In this document: positions 52,301-62,857 of the stretch, one piece after another
How the letters are laid out: every line of letters starts with the position of its first letter
How positions within the stretch are numbered: position 1 is the stretch's first letter
Source of the DNA: Kazachstania africana CBS 2517
Lineage: Eukaryota; Ascomycota; Saccharomycetes; Saccharomycetales; Saccharomycetaceae
Assembly (NCBI RefSeq): GCF_000304475.1
Contig: NC_018941.1
Span: 496,001-560,000, forward strand
DNA: 64,000 bases
Direction: 5' to 3'
Translations under genes and position numbers: made by a program
The notes under the pieces: model-generated
Told to the model about the DNA's origin: nothing
Database searches by the model: none
The model's input: only the letters and a program-made list of their open reading frames with translations

Positions 52301-53587
52301 ATCAAAAGAACAGAAAAGGAGCTTCAGAAAGTGCAAAGGTTGTTCAAACAAGCTGAATTGGATAATACGGCTTGTGTAAATGATTTAGAGACCCTCCAAA
52401 CAAACGTCATAGCTATTAGAACTCGCCTACAAGAAACCGAGGCAGAGTTTGATATAATCTTGAATGAAAAAGATGATTTAACAGGCCAGTGTGAATCTTT
52501 GAAGGAAAAGATAAAAGATATGGAAGAATCCATGAATGAGTATAAGTCTTTCGAAATAGAAATAAAAAATAAACTTGAAAAGCTGAATTCTTTGCTCGAT
52601 TACTGTAAAAAGGATATCAGGTCTTTAAATCAAGAACTTCAAAGTTACCATGTAAGAGACGTTACTCAGAGTTTAGAAAAAATTCAGAATGAAAATGCGA
52701 ATAATAGTGTTGGTGTTAAACAAAGTTCCAATAATCTAGATGTCTCAAGTAGTCACACTCCGAATGTGGATAAGCATGATGATGAAATCTCTATGGAAGA
52801 TGCGGACAATGACAGCCAGAATGAAATAGAGGAAAAAGAGCAAGATGCAGATATCATGGATCTTGACAATGTCACAGAGGAAGTGTCTAAGGGTATCCCA
52901 AAGCTTACAGATGATGACTTGAAATCTATTGACCTAGATTCACTGGAATCTGAGATTAATCAATTACAGGACTATGTTGAAAATTCTAATGCAGACATTG
53001 AACTCTTGGAGGAGTACATCAGAAGATTGGAAGAATTCAAAAAGAGAAAACTGGATTTGAATACAACAGTAGCGAGACGAGATGAGGTGAGAGATGAACT
53101 TGAAAAATTGAAGAAAACGCGTCATGACGAATTTATGGAGGGCTTCAGCATCATTTCATTAACTTTAAAAGAGATGTATCAAATGATCACAATGGGAGGA
53201 AATGCAGAATTAGAGTTGGTCGACAGTTTAGATCCATTCTCTGAAGGTGTGACATTTAGTGTGATGCCTCCTAAGAAGAGTTGGAGAAATATCACCAACT
53301 TATCCGGTGGTGAAAAAACGCTAAGTTCTTTAGCTTTGGTTTTTGCCCTTCATAAGTATAAGCCCACCCCTCTTTATGTGATGGATGAAATTGATGCTGC
53401 TTTGGATTTTAGGAATGTTTCCATTGTTGCTAACTATATCAAGGAACGAACTAAAAATGCCCAATTTATCGTGATTTCTTTGAGAAACAACATGTTTGAG
53501 CTTGCGCAGCAACTAGTTGGAATCTATAAGAGAAGCAATATGACTCAAAGTGCCACCTTGAAAAACAAGGACATACTCAATTGTTGA
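49337..53587 (+). CDS. SMC4: Condensin SMC subunit Smc4
   Basis: Core ATPase of condensin, paired with Smc2, for mitotic chromosome compaction and rDNA segregation. The 1416 residues match S. cerevisiae (1418). The disordered, SP-rich N terminus (SPPRSPGRSPVRK) holds likely Cdk sites. Walker A GPNGSGKSN starts at residue 172. Two long coiled coils flank a hinge at about 656-835 (GRINGFHGRLGDLGVIADKY, ISGTMTGGGSHVSKGLM). The C-terminal head has the signature LSGGEKTLSSLAL from about 1322 and Walker B YVMDEIDAALDFRNV. An acidic insert interrupts the second coiled coil near 1140-1190. It is convergent with CSF1 (114 bases). Confidence 0.97.
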   Translation: MSHTPLSKKQKVVSDEERITPNQNEQDNDKTHPEVTASSFLKSHTPRKLLLGSADNKYVLSQPIISSSSHGSSSLQVPNLQPPLSQPSRGRDKKAYSQSPPRSPGRSPVRKLELIQLSPIKNNRIELQKLYNSKNQNKVRLYIDKLVLQDFKSYAGTQIVGPFNTSFSAIVGPNGSGKSNVIDSMLFVFGFRANKMRQDRLGDLIHKSEAFPNIQSCSVEVHFQYVIDENDGTSKIIEDRKPLVVMRKAFKNNSSKYYINGKESNYTEVTRLLKEEGIDLDHKRFLILQGEVENIAQMKAKAEKEGDDGLLEYLEDIIGTSKYKTLIEDKMVEIEALNEICVEKEKRFEIVETEKNSLESDKDAALEFIAKEKQLTLLRSKLTQYKLYQTNTKLATTLDKISNFKNALQEERSKYEKIQSEIDQSTRELREANEKINASVAQERELVQKKREYDGQCVSMEERIKNLTQKKTKAEKTLHDKRIEIQKNESILKDLQDYQMNYDSEFSNLQKELDKERSKLDDIKLSLKDKTKDISSQISLYEKDIEPWVSKIQEKQVQIQLAESEISLLKESQAKLKEGLGSLKVEIDDVRKEIDNKNSIIENLKKEQVSLKKEVSLGESECSRAKEKEKEMRVILNSHRQRAIDARSALHMAENKSTVLSALTRLQKSGRINGFHGRLGDLGVIADKYDIAISTACSRLDDIVVDSVECGQQCIEYLRKNKLGYARFILLDKLRNFQLGQLQTPENVLRLFDLVQPIDLKFSNAFYSVLRDTLVATDIRQANRVAYGKRRYRVVTLDGKLIDISGTMTGGGSHVSKGLMKLKNSNMEHLEVYEAGDVEKIERDLAERENNFKIAHDTLQEMNNELKRLQDKEPEIELEIAKLLMDVDSLNDQLNLKEQQLKELEKNYTDVINKKDPLDRAEAFLQTLRNEHRALEDQSQSKKEKINTLKEEIMKIGGKELQIQNSKVSSLTERIGIVNAKHKKDKATIKRTEKELQKVQRLFKQAELDNTACVNDLETLQTNVIAIRTRLQETEAEFDIILNEKDDLTGQCESLKEKIKDMEESMNEYKSFEIEIKNKLEKLNSLLDYCKKDIRSLNQELQSYHVRDVTQSLEKIQNENANNSVGVKQSSNNLDVSSSHTPNVDKHDDEISMEDADNDSQNEIEEKEQDADIMDLDNVTEEVSKGIPKLTDDDLKSIDLDSLESEINQLQDYVENSNADIELLEEYIRRLEEFKKRKLDLNTTVARRDEVRDELEKLKKTRHDEFMEGFSIISLTLKEMYQMITMGGNAELELVDSLDPFSEGVTFSVMPPKKSWRNITNLSGGEKTLSSLALVFALHKYKPTPLYVMDEIDAALDFRNVSIVANYIKERTKNAQFIVISLRNNMFELAQQLVGIYKRSNMTQSATLKNKDILNC

Positions 53588-53656
53588 GATTATAAAGCCG
53601 TAGCTTCATTTTTAATAAGATTCTTACTGTTTATTATAAAATCATGAATATGTAGA

Positions 53657-53674
53657 ATATATATATATATATAT
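53657..53674. repeat. (AT)n run between SMC4 and CSF1
   Basis: Alternating A/T bases in the 114-base gap between convergent stop codons. TATATA-type runs act as polyadenylation efficiency elements in yeast and could serve both genes. Confidence 0.55.
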
Positions 53675-53701
53675 TAAATGCTTTTGTGAGGGTATATGAT
53701 A

Positions 53702-56700
53702 TTATCCTGAGTTATCTAAAAGACTTGCATACTGTTTTTCCGCTGCGTGAACCAGCTTTTGAACTGGGACAACTACAGTCTGATGAGTAAAGGCAGGTAA
53801 CCTTTTCCTATTGACTCCAAACCACTCTAGAGGTGGAGTGGCGTCTCCCAAGTCCCTAATTTGAGGCATATCTATTCGGGGTTCTTCAATTGGAACATAT
53901 TTTAGTTTTGATATATTTTCTTCTTCTTTTATCCTTTTTTGAACTTCTTCATCTGTTTGCATATCTGTATCAAGAACGTTTTGCGATCTACGAACAGCTA
54001 ATGCCTTCACATGGGTTGTCCACATTTCTTTGATGAAGTTAACGGGGCCTAAATTCCACTTCACAGCTATTTTATCCTCAAAGGTACATTTATAAAGATA
54101 TTCCAAAATATCGCTGTTTTCCTCTTGCCATGAAGTCATCGCAATATTTAATTTTGGCACTTCAATAATTGTGCCCCCGCTAATTTTGGAGGCATACTCC
54201 ATATAATCTGCAACAGATATTGCCGAAACCGTATCTTCGTCTATCTCCCTCTTAGAGGTAGACAGAGCCACATAACCATCGTAGACTTCCAGTTCAAGAA
54301 TAGTTTTCAATTTCTCCCCTGCGAAAGTTCCTGCTCTTGCGGAAATATTTTCTATATTTATAACCAACACTTCCAAGTCAAATAATGCTATTGGAGAGAC
54401 TTGCAGTTTCAGTACATGTATATTAGTTGATACATCTGTCTGTAATAAGTTCAGTGACCTAAGAATATCCCTGTAATTATCAGGATTTCCTCTTGTTTCT
54501 AATGTATCAGATTCACGTAAAGTCTCCAAATACAAGATCTTATTATCTTGCCTCATACGCATTACGGTATTGTACAAATCTAATATGTTTGCTGCCACTA
54601 AGGCAGTAGAACAAATATTAATCATTTCACATGTGAAGTTAACCTTTAACAGATCAGGCATAGTTCCCACGATATCCTTTTCGCTATGAAGACTAAATTT
54701 TGCCGTTGAAATAGTACCTATCAAAAACATATGGTAATCAAAGGCTGCTTTGAGAGATAGGTTATCTATATTTACTGAAACATTAACGAGGGGATAGTTA
54801 TGTGTCCTCTTCTCTTTTGGCCAACTCACTTCTGACATCCAAGATGCACCATCTAGTTCAAAGATACCACTAAGTCTACCTTTTGAAACAAAAGATAAAT
54901 AGTCTGTAAATGCTCTTATTACTTGTCGCTTGTCTTGATAATGGTCTGAAGCTACCCATGTACGTTTTAACTTCAAAGATAATACTCCCAAAGATGGACC
55001 CAAATCGGCACTGCCATTAATATTGGTAAAAATTAATGTGAAAGACCATGGAATTTCGCCATATAAGTTACTTGGTTGTGGTAATGTTAAATGTTTGTTT
55101 TCACGCTTACCATTGTTACTTTTACCTTTAGGGCCCGGTCTGATGAAACTGCTTAGCTTCCAAATATCTATGAACAGGTACAAATTCTGAAGCTGTTTAA
55201 CATTAAAGTATAGATCGACCTCAGATATAAGACCAGTACCGTACATATTGATAATATCCGGATGTGTGAACATAAAATTCAAGTCGATGAGATCTAGACC
55301 AAAAGACGTACTGGTCTCTTTTGAAAATATATGCTTGATAGAGGCCTTCGTCTTTTTAATCGATAATGAGAATGTCAATGGTTCAGTTTCATCTAGATTA
55401 TTAGTTACAATTCCTATGATAAAAGAGTCGAACCCGACATCCGCTTGCACTTTTGCCTTCGGTTCGCAACTCAAGCTCAACTTTTGTTCACTTGAAGTTA
55501 ACTTAAATGCTATATCAAACCCGTCCAATAATCTCTTGTAGTCAATATTTTGAGAGGGAGCTTTTGAAAGATTTGTGGCTATACTCTCATGTTTAGTATT
55601 GGAACTGTGCTTTTTAACCATTTCATGGATATGCTCCAGAAATTCTGCTATAAGCGGAGCACAAACGGCAAAAAGCGTATTGTGAGTAGATCCAATTGCA
55701 ACGAGTGCTCGTATCCAATGAGGCTTCAGACTTCCTATGTTATGCTTATAGTTGAAATCTATTATAACACCAGGTGTCTTCAATTCGAAAGATGGTTCAA
55801 GGTGTGATTCAATATCTTCAAATGAGAAAACCTTGAAAACACCACCATCATATTTAAATTGACAGTTGACCGATTTGATATTCGATAAGAATGGTGCTAG
55901 ACTCTTTATTTTCGGCTCAGTATTATTCTCTGTTGTGCTAGTATTAGGTTGAATCAAGCTAGTTTTTAATTCCTGAAATACTTGGAAAGATTGAAGCATT
56001 GATTCTATAACAGTGATAAAAGTCGTCAAGAAACTCACATCTAAAGCCTCTCCATGAAATCTAATAAAGACGTCTTTCATTAAACCGGATTTTTTTACCC
56101 AGTATGCAATTTGCATATTTGGTAAATAACTTCTATTAACACTCTCCAGTTCACTTTCTCGAGGATAAAAAGTTGCAGACGTAGCTCCACGAGCGACAGA
56201 GAAAAATGCATCCACCAAGGTCAACTTACCGTATCCTCCTTCGTAAGCTGAGAACAAACGGCTGAAGCCAAGCATTATACCTGGCGCAGAAGCATTTGCT
56301 TCGGGAAACATCCACCCAATACAGAAATTATATGAGAGGACATGGAAGGACGACATGTTCATACCTATTGAAGATGAACCTTTTTTTTCTTTTTTTAGCT
56401 TGGATGCTTTAATATCCCACAGATCTGTACCTCTTTGTTCTTTATAGTAATTCGCTAGACCCAAAAATTGCTGCCCACCCCAGACCAACCGCACCAAAGA
56501 ATATGGAGATAAAAAAATCCTGAAATGATTACTTTCAACTTGGAAAGATGTATCCAATTCCATCATTTTCTGGATTGTAGAAAATGATATCGAAAAATCC
56601 AACATTCTAGAGAGAGCTGAGGGAATTCCGCGATCTTTTATTAGGAAAACAACATTTTCAATAGAAACTTGACTTTGTGTTTCGTCTTTCTCGGTGTATT

Positions 56701-59700
56701 TCTCAGTATCAATGTCTGACATGGACAAGACCAGCGCATGCGTTTCAAATACAAAATATGTTGTCGATATGGGCACCAAAATGCCGAAGTATTTGATATC
56801 TGTGTCTAAGAGCCATCTCATTTCTTTAGTAGTGGCAGGCTGTAAGCGCCCTTCGGTTTGAGGAAGCAAAAAAGGTTTTAAAGCTTTCAATAACTTGAAG
56901 CTTTCTGATGCGGTTCGTTCATCCTGCAAAAAACTTGATAGTATTCTATTTGGCTCAGAAAATGTTAGTTTGATCATGGAGGCTGAAACATTTGCGTCAA
57001 CAATAATAAATTCACCTTCAATAAGATTATATGTTATCTGAAAATCACCAAAGGAAATCCTAAAGTACTGTTGCTTTGTCAGGTCGGACCTTAAAAAAAA
57101 GTCGGTATCCCATACATCAATCATGACATTTTGGGAACCAAATTGCTTAAATTTTAAGTCAAATTTTTTCGTTTCATGCCTTATATAGAATGGAGAAATG
57201 GGCATTATTTCAAAACTAACATTAGACAGTTGACAAACGACCTCAATTTCGACGTCCTTTAATTTCTTTTTTGGACTCTTATTTTCTCCTTCTGCGAGTC
57301 TATCTGATATACTCAGTTGCTTATCAATATTTTTCACAGTTTGAACCATTTCCTTTACAGAGTTCACTAATGTAGCTGTTTTAGCCATAGACTTAATATG
57401 AAAATGTGCACATTGGGTGCTCACTAAAACAGTTGGTTTGGATGACCAAGATTCGACAGTTGCAGACAAAGAAAAATCTCGCACCTGGTTTTCCACTAAT
57501 GTTGTGTTTCTGTGGGTAATAAGAGTTTCGGACCGTTTGGCATATAAAATAATTGAGCCGGCAGGGGATATAGCTTCCTTAGGATGATCCAATAAGAGAC
57601 TAACTTTACCATTTAAGATCCTATTCGTTAGTTTACTTTCACCAATAACAAGCTGTACTTCAGTTTTCTCAAACAAAAGTAGCGCATTCAATTTGAACGA
57701 CTTGGGAATGTTATCTACCTGAAAAGATGGGCTACGTTCCATCTTCTCTTGTTCCTTATTTAAAAGCGGGATCAATTCCTTAAGCCTGAGTAATTCATCA
57801 CTAAAATTTCCTTTGACAGAGCCTATGCTACCTGTCAAATTGATAAGTTTCTCTCGACTAACTCCTGCCTCTGTAAAGGGTGGAGTCTGTTCAAAAACTA
57901 TATTAGCATTGGTTAGCACAAAATTTTGATCTATATCATAACCTGCAGTGTAGCTTGTTAAGAAGAAGGAAGATAAGTTGACTTTGATGATCCTTCTCAT
58001 TGATTGTTTGTGTTTTTCAGCCTGGTTAGTCAGGAAAAGTCTTCCATAAATGTATGATCTTGCAACATCAGAAAATTCCCAATTTCTCCAGTTGGAAAAT
58101 ACAGACATGAAGACCTTCTTGGCCTCATCTTGATCGTTTAAGCTTTTTTCTTTCAAATAATTTTCCACACCACTCTCCCAATCACTTGGGATATATGTTA
58201 AAATATGGCGTAGACGTGTAATGATTTTCCAGCTCCTATTCTCCCTCACATGACCTTTAGAAAGCCTAGTGATAAATGCAGGTTTCGTAATGACATAGGG
58301 ATCATGACTGATTTGGTAAAAGTCATTTGCTGCAGTGAGCTTTGATATTAATTTTCTACGGGATACCGTGTGTTCGGCCTGTACAGAGTTGAGAGTTGTA
58401 ATGATGTTCTGTAAATTCTGATTCTGTTCATTTACAAAAAGGAACAGCCATTCCAACTGTGATTCATCAATGGTAATGTCTGTAGATATAGTATCTATTG
58501 AATTAACCTGTTTTTCAGCAGTAGCGGACCATAATTCACAGCCCTCAACAACTAAAGAGAGGGCAGGAGGCCTTTCTTTCTCATTTTTGGTGGATCCTTC
58601 CTCACTTATTGAAGCCCTTATTGACCTTGTTTTGGCGAGCATAGTAATTTCCAAAAGTCCTTTTTCTCTGTCTTTTTCTATATTTCTTTGGGACATTTCG
58701 AAATCCAATTTATCGAGATATAATTCTATACCATATCTGTCCCGCTCGCCCCAATATATATCAGAGTATAACACCCTGAGTTTGATATTTGTAATAGATG
58801 AAGTCCCTTCTTGAAAAGTGCTCAATATTTTAATTGTCTCAATCTCGATATCATCAATGACTTGAACAATGTTTTCTTCATATACTGTAGATGACAGGCT
58901 TTCAATATAAGTTGATATTGATGGATTAATTTCAACCGAAATGTATTCGATATCTATCACTAAGTTATCGCATTGGTAATTTTTTTCAGTTGATACAGTG
59001 CTATTGCTAAATTCAAGTGGATCCATGTCCTCTTCGTGATGAGTGCTAGCTTGGTTAGGCGTATTGGTTGACCCAAATGGCATTCTGAAAATAGTACGAT
59101 CATCAAGAAGTGAAACATACTCTCCTAGGAAGTCCTCCAGTATGAAATCTACGGTTTTAGGTAAGATGGGTAGTGCCAAAACCGGTAGCGAAGAGGATGG
59201 TACAATACTTCCATAAAGCTCGTTGTACAGTTCTTTTTTTTGAAAGCTTTGCGGGAGTAAGAATGACGTCCTGTGGAAAGCAGCATCATTAAGTGTTATA
59301 TAATTCCGCTGCATTGACCGGTGTCTCTTGAAGTTCTTTTTTTGTGCGAAGTCTGTTAAGTGAACTTTTGTTGTGAAGTTAAACAGCCGTGCCTTCTTAC
59401 CATCTATGTCAAGACCGTACATAGACATCTTTAGAGAAGGTATGATTAGATCAAGTCTGCTCGAATAATTCGCACTTTCAAAGTCGATACTTGTGAAATT
59501 TACATGTTGTGTTTTCAGAGCCATGTCAATGCCAGATACCTCATTCTTCAAATTCACAGAAATTTCTTGAGCATTTACAGTTAATGAAGTCATATCATTT
59601 ATGACTTCCTTACTGTATAGCAGAATATTTTCTAAATCCTTAAATCCAAAACCTATTCGAGAAAAAGAAGTCAAAAATCCCTTTAAAAAATCAAACTCTG

Positions 59701-62650
59701 AGTTAACATTCAAAACGCCGATGTCAAAATCCCATTTACAGAAGTATGTGGGTTCATTGGGCGGTAAGCCAAACATCCTATGACCATGAATAGATAGATC
59801 AGATAAAAACCCTTGAGCTTCGCTACTTTCTCTATTATCATGTAGAACTGATTTAAAAATGTCAATCGGACTCTTTTCCGTGTACCTCTCCATGACGGTA
59901 TCCTCTAAGGAAGCCAATAAATCCATATAATAGTTACTGCTTCTAAGATCTATAATAAGCTCACCGAACTTGAGAGCGGTACAATTATCACAGTTATAAA
60001 TTGTTTCTGGGAGTATGATGGCACCGTCCCACACAGAAAAAGTTAAAAAGAGATCTGTTTCATTTGCTGTCCTTCTTAAGTCAGATCTTTTAAGGGTTGT
60101 CCTTTCTGGTATTTCCTGTGAGATCGCATCATCCATACCACTTTCTCCATCAGAATACACGTCTCCATTGTCCTCATTATCGGATAGATTGGATGATATT
60201 AATTCTTCCTCAAGCTCTTCATCTCTTGTAATACCCGTGTATTCTTCTGAGGTGATGAAATTAAAAAAATCACCAAAATAGTTCATCTTGACGTTCGCTA
60301 AATACCTTATTACAAACCCATAGCATTGTAATGTTGTGCCTCTACTTTCGCAGATAATGGAAATGGTATCAACATTGTCCACATCTAGTTCTGAATAGAG
60401 TAAGTATGAACCTTTAGCACTGAAATCATATGATCTACCGACTTCCTTATATTTCATGAATTCGTTTAATGTATTCCAAGGGGGTGTGTTTAATAATAAC
60501 CTGAACATGGGTGTTGTGATATTGTATGTAATTTCGTTAAATTGTGCTGTAATATCTTCACTGGGTATTGTAACATTAATCAATAGGTCATCACCATGCA
60601 GCGACAGATAGCAATTTTCATTAAAATCTAGCGGGTTATTAACAATATTGTGATCATTCACGTTCAGATAAATGAAGTAAGCATCCATTTTCCAGTTAAT
60701 AAAGGTTTCAGATGGTCTGAATAACTCATACGGTGTTGGTTCACCAGATGTAAAGTCTGTAAGTGTATCGGCAATCAATGTGATATGTTCTCTTAATAAA
60801 AAGGTTTCCAATTGGTTTGAATTCATATCAATTGTCCATGTAGCTCTGTCATTCCAAACCAAAGGATATGAAACGTCGATATCGAAGTCAAAAAATTTAC
60901 ATTTCATTAAAATATCATGATTTACACTTGATCTTATTTCATTTTGCGCGAGATGAATGTTAATGTCATTTTTGAATCCTTCCGTTGTAGGAACCAAAGC
61001 AAAGGTGAAATAAGCATAACTTTCTTTTGAAAATCTCAAATCAATCCAACCAAAAGGTCTGTAATCGTCATTAGTTTCTTTATAATGCTTCAAGAATATA
61101 TTGTCCTTACTTGGTTCTCTTGTTGCAATGCGCCATGTTGTATCATCCATTATAGATATCGAAAGCTTAGTGGCTGTGTATATTCTCGTAGAGCCTGGTA
61201 CCCTTCTTTTAACTGGACTTTCTGTTCTCGATACTGCGGGTGCTAGCATTGAATGTATGAAATTCATCTGCCTTTGAGTCCATGGACCATAACATATCGA
61301 TCCTCCGAATATTTGGATATCTAGTGAGTGCGTTGGTGGTGCGCCATTATTTCCAACATCAGGGCCATCGATTTCAGAATTTGTTGGATGTGCACCATGA
61401 GGTACACAACCTGGGATATCATATTCGTACGTGAAGATTGCTTTTGGACATTTTACTACACTACTAAATTTTGCATACTCATGATTTAAGAAATCGAATT
61501 GAATATCATCCAAATCATCAGTTGTAGGTTCAAAAATTGTTCCTTTATATAGAGAAAGACCTTGCCACTTTTGAATAAACAAATCAGGTGGTTCGTTGCG
61601 TTTTTTCTTTCTCTGAGTCAATCCTAATGGTCTTGTTATTATACCAGTTATTGGTGTGAATCTTTTCCATAGTCGTGACAGTTTGCCTCTATCAATTTTG
61701 AATTTTAGCAACATTTCTTCTTTGTATCCAATATTTGGTTTTACCGTCACAGCAAAATTGTGTGTCTCTATTGCAAGCTTCATTTTATACAAATCTAATT
61801 TTTCTTTCGGTTGACAATAATCTATTATACCTGTACCATGTTCGCTGCTAATTATAACAAGGGACGGTGTAAACTTATTGCCAAAAGCTAAAGAAGCACG
61901 GTGTACCTCTATTTCTACTGGAAATGTCTGTAAAAATAGTGAGTCCTTATCGGATTTTGCCTGATCGAAAATTCTATCATTATTCTGATTATAGGTTGAT
62001 TGTGAACTGTAGCCTGATTCAACAAAATCCTCGTCATTAAGCTTTGTGTCAGAATTGCTTTCACCGGTGCTACTATTTGCACCGTTTGTAGTCTTGCTCG
62101 AATAGCTCGAATGATCATTAAATATTTGTTCATCCAGAAACTTCTGAAACTTGATTCTTTCTTCCTTGGAGAATAAGTTAATTATATTGTCGTATGACCA
62201 TGTCCTATTATAGACGAATATTTCGGCACCTTCACAATGCAACACGAATCTACACGGGAGTTGTTCATTTTTCTTCATAGTAACACCATTAGAATCTTTG
62301 CTTTCCAAATGGTATGATGGTTTTCTTGTTTTGAGGAGCCAGTATCTCCATGTCAGAGTACCCTGTAAGAGTGATATTGTGTAATCTTTATGTATAATGG
62401 TTACATTTTTGAAAAATATTCTTCCCCCTAGTAGAGATATTCGTAATGACTCTATATTTACTTTGATATGTGCTCTTTTCCAAAGGAGCCATTCCAATAT
62501 GAGACTTGTAATGTATGCAATAGCCCTTCCAACGTAAAAAATCACACTTAGGCATAAAACAACTAGTAAAATCCAATCCAGAAGGAAGACCCAACTAAAA
62601 TTTTTGCCCCCACTGATTGGAACAGATTGAAATTCTGAACTAGAGGCCAT
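53702..62650 (-). CDS. CSF1: Bridge-like lipid transfer protein Csf1 (BLTP1 family)
   Basis: Very large membrane-anchored protein of the VPS13/BLTP superfamily, thought to carry lipids between the ER and other membranes and to help supply phosphatidylethanolamine for GPI anchors. The chosen start (ATG at 62648-62650) gives 2982 residues (S. cerevisiae 2958), with 16 residues before the FSWVFLLDWILL membrane segment, nearly the S. cerevisiae spacing. The frame is open to an ATG at 62729-62731, which would add 27 residues. The rest is beta-rich groove sequence with well-conserved blocks such as HDPYVITKPAFITRLSKGHV, WRNWEFSDVARSYIYGRLF and RDLGDATPPLEWFGVNRKRL. In S. cerevisiae GAA1 separates it from ALT1; here it does not. 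Confidence 0.95.
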   Translation of the reverse strand: MASSSEFQSVPISGGKNFSWVFLLDWILLVVLCLSVIFYVGRAIAYITSLILEWLLWKRAHIKVNIESLRISLLGGRIFFKNVTIIHKDYTISLLQGTLTWRYWLLKTRKPSYHLESKDSNGVTMKKNEQLPCRFVLHCEGAEIFVYNRTWSYDNIINLFSKEERIKFQKFLDEQIFNDHSSYSSKTTNGANSSTGESNSDTKLNDEDFVESGYSSQSTYNQNNDRIFDQAKSDKDSLFLQTFPVEIEVHRASLAFGNKFTPSLVIISSEHGTGIIDYCQPKEKLDLYKMKLAIETHNFAVTVKPNIGYKEEMLLKFKIDRGKLSRLWKRFTPITGIITRPLGLTQRKKKRNEPPDLFIQKWQGLSLYKGTIFEPTTDDLDDIQFDFLNHEYAKFSSVVKCPKAIFTYEYDIPGCVPHGAHPTNSEIDGPDVGNNGAPPTHSLDIQIFGGSICYGPWTQRQMNFIHSMLAPAVSRTESPVKRRVPGSTRIYTATKLSISIMDDTTWRIATREPSKDNIFLKHYKETNDDYRPFGWIDLRFSKESYAYFTFALVPTTEGFKNDINIHLAQNEIRSSVNHDILMKCKFFDFDIDVSYPLVWNDRATWTIDMNSNQLETFLLREHITLIADTLTDFTSGEPTPYELFRPSETFINWKMDAYFIYLNVNDHNIVNNPLDFNENCYLSLHGDDLLINVTIPSEDITAQFNEITYNITTPMFRLLLNTPPWNTLNEFMKYKEVGRSYDFSAKGSYLLYSELDVDNVDTISIICESRGTTLQCYGFVIRYLANVKMNYFGDFFNFITSEEYTGITRDEELEEELISSNLSDNEDNGDVYSDGESGMDDAISQEIPERTTLKRSDLRRTANETDLFLTFSVWDGAIILPETIYNCDNCTALKFGELIIDLRSSNYYMDLLASLEDTVMERYTEKSPIDIFKSVLHDNRESSEAQGFLSDLSIHGHRMFGLPPNEPTYFCKWDFDIGVLNVNSEFDFLKGFLTSFSRIGFGFKDLENILLYSKEVINDMTSLTVNAQEISVNLKNEVSGIDMALKTQHVNFTSIDFESANYSSRLDLIIPSLKMSMYGLDIDGKKARLFNFTTKVHLTDFAQKKNFKRHRSMQRNYITLNDAAFHRTSFLLPQSFQKKELYNELYGSIVPSSSLPVLALPILPKTVDFILEDFLGEYVSLLDDRTIFRMPFGSTNTPNQASTHHEEDMDPLEFSNSTVSTEKNYQCDNLVIDIEYISVEINPSISTYIESLSSTVYEENIVQVIDDIEIETIKILSTFQEGTSSITNIKLRVLYSDIYWGERDRYGIELYLDKLDFEMSQRNIEKDREKGLLEITMLAKTRSIRASISEEGSTKNEKERPPALSLVVEGCELWSATAEKQVNSIDTISTDITIDESQLEWLFLFVNEQNQNLQNIITTLNSVQAEHTVSRRKLISKLTAANDFYQISHDPYVITKPAFITRLSKGHVRENRSWKIITRLRHILTYIPSDWESGVENYLKEKSLNDQDEAKKVFMSVFSNWRNWEFSDVARSYIYGRLFLTNQAEKHKQSMRRIIKVNLSSFFLTSYTAGYDIDQNFVLTNANIVFEQTPPFTEAGVSREKLINLTGSIGSVKGNFSDELLRLKELIPLLNKEQEKMERSPSFQVDNIPKSFKLNALLLFEKTEVQLVIGESKLTNRILNGKVSLLLDHPKEAISPAGSIILYAKRSETLITHRNTTLVENQVRDFSLSATVESWSSKPTVLVSTQCAHFHIKSMAKTATLVNSVKEMVQTVKNIDKQLSISDRLAEGENKSPKKKLKDVEIEVVCQLSNVSFEIMPISPFYIRHETKKFDLKFKQFGSQNVMIDVWDTDFFLRSDLTKQQYFRISFGDFQITYNLIEGEFIIVDANVSASMIKLTFSEPNRILSSFLQDERTASESFKLLKALKPFLLPQTEGRLQPATTKEMRWLLDTDIKYFGILVPISTTYFVFETHALVLSMSDIDTEKYTEKDETQSQVSIENVVFLIKDRGIPSALSRMLDFSISFSTIQKMMELDTSFQVESNHFRIFLSPYSLVRLVWGGQQFLGLANYYKEQRGTDLWDIKASKLKKEKKGSSSIGMNMSSFHVLSYNFCIGWMFPEANASAPGIMLGFSRLFSAYEGGYGKLTLVDAFFSVARGATSATFYPRESELESVNRSYLPNMQIAYWVKKSGLMKDVFIRFHGEALDVSFLTTFITVIESMLQSFQVFQELKTSLIQPNTSTTENNTEPKIKSLAPFLSNIKSVNCQFKYDGGVFKVFSFEDIESHLEPSFELKTPGVIIDFNYKHNIGSLKPHWIRALVAIGSTHNTLFAVCAPLIAEFLEHIHEMVKKHSSNTKHESIATNLSKAPSQNIDYKRLLDGFDIAFKLTSSEQKLSLSCEPKAKVQADVGFDSFIIGIVTNNLDETEPLTFSLSIKKTKASIKHIFSKETSTSFGLDLIDLNFMFTHPDIINMYGTGLISEVDLYFNVKQLQNLYLFIDIWKLSSFIRPGPKGKSNNGKRENKHLTLPQPSNLYGEIPWSFTLIFTNINGSADLGPSLGVLSLKLKRTWVASDHYQDKRQVIRAFTDYLSFVSKGRLSGIFELDGASWMSEVSWPKEKRTHNYPLVNVSVNIDNLSLKAAFDYHMFLIGTISTAKFSLHSEKDIVGTMPDLLKVNFTCEMINICSTALVAANILDLYNTVMRMRQDNKILYLETLRESDTLETRGNPDNYRDILRSLNLLQTDVSTNIHVLKLQVSPIALFDLEVLVINIENISARAGTFAGEKLKTILELEVYDGYVALSTSKREIDEDTVSAISVADYMEYASKISGGTIIEVPKLNIAMTSWQEENSDILEYLYKCTFEDKIAVKWNLGPVNFIKEMWTTHVKALAVRRSQNVLDTDMQTDEEVQKRIKEEENISKLKYVPIEEPRIDMPQIRDLGDATPPLEWFGVNRKRLPAFTHQTVVVPVQKLVHAAEKQYASLLDNSG

Positions 62651-62857
62651 ATCAGACTCAGACTGTGTGTTTATCAGAATCTCAGATGCCTTGACCACTT
62701 TATTTCCATCTAGTACTCTTTTTAAAAACAAATCGGAAAAGCTAAACCATGCGAAGCTTCAGAAAAAAAATTGCTGGATATGTTTACATACATATATGTG
62801 ATTTTGATAACGCTCATTGAGCTAAAAGACCATTTATATATTTACAATTATTGTTTC

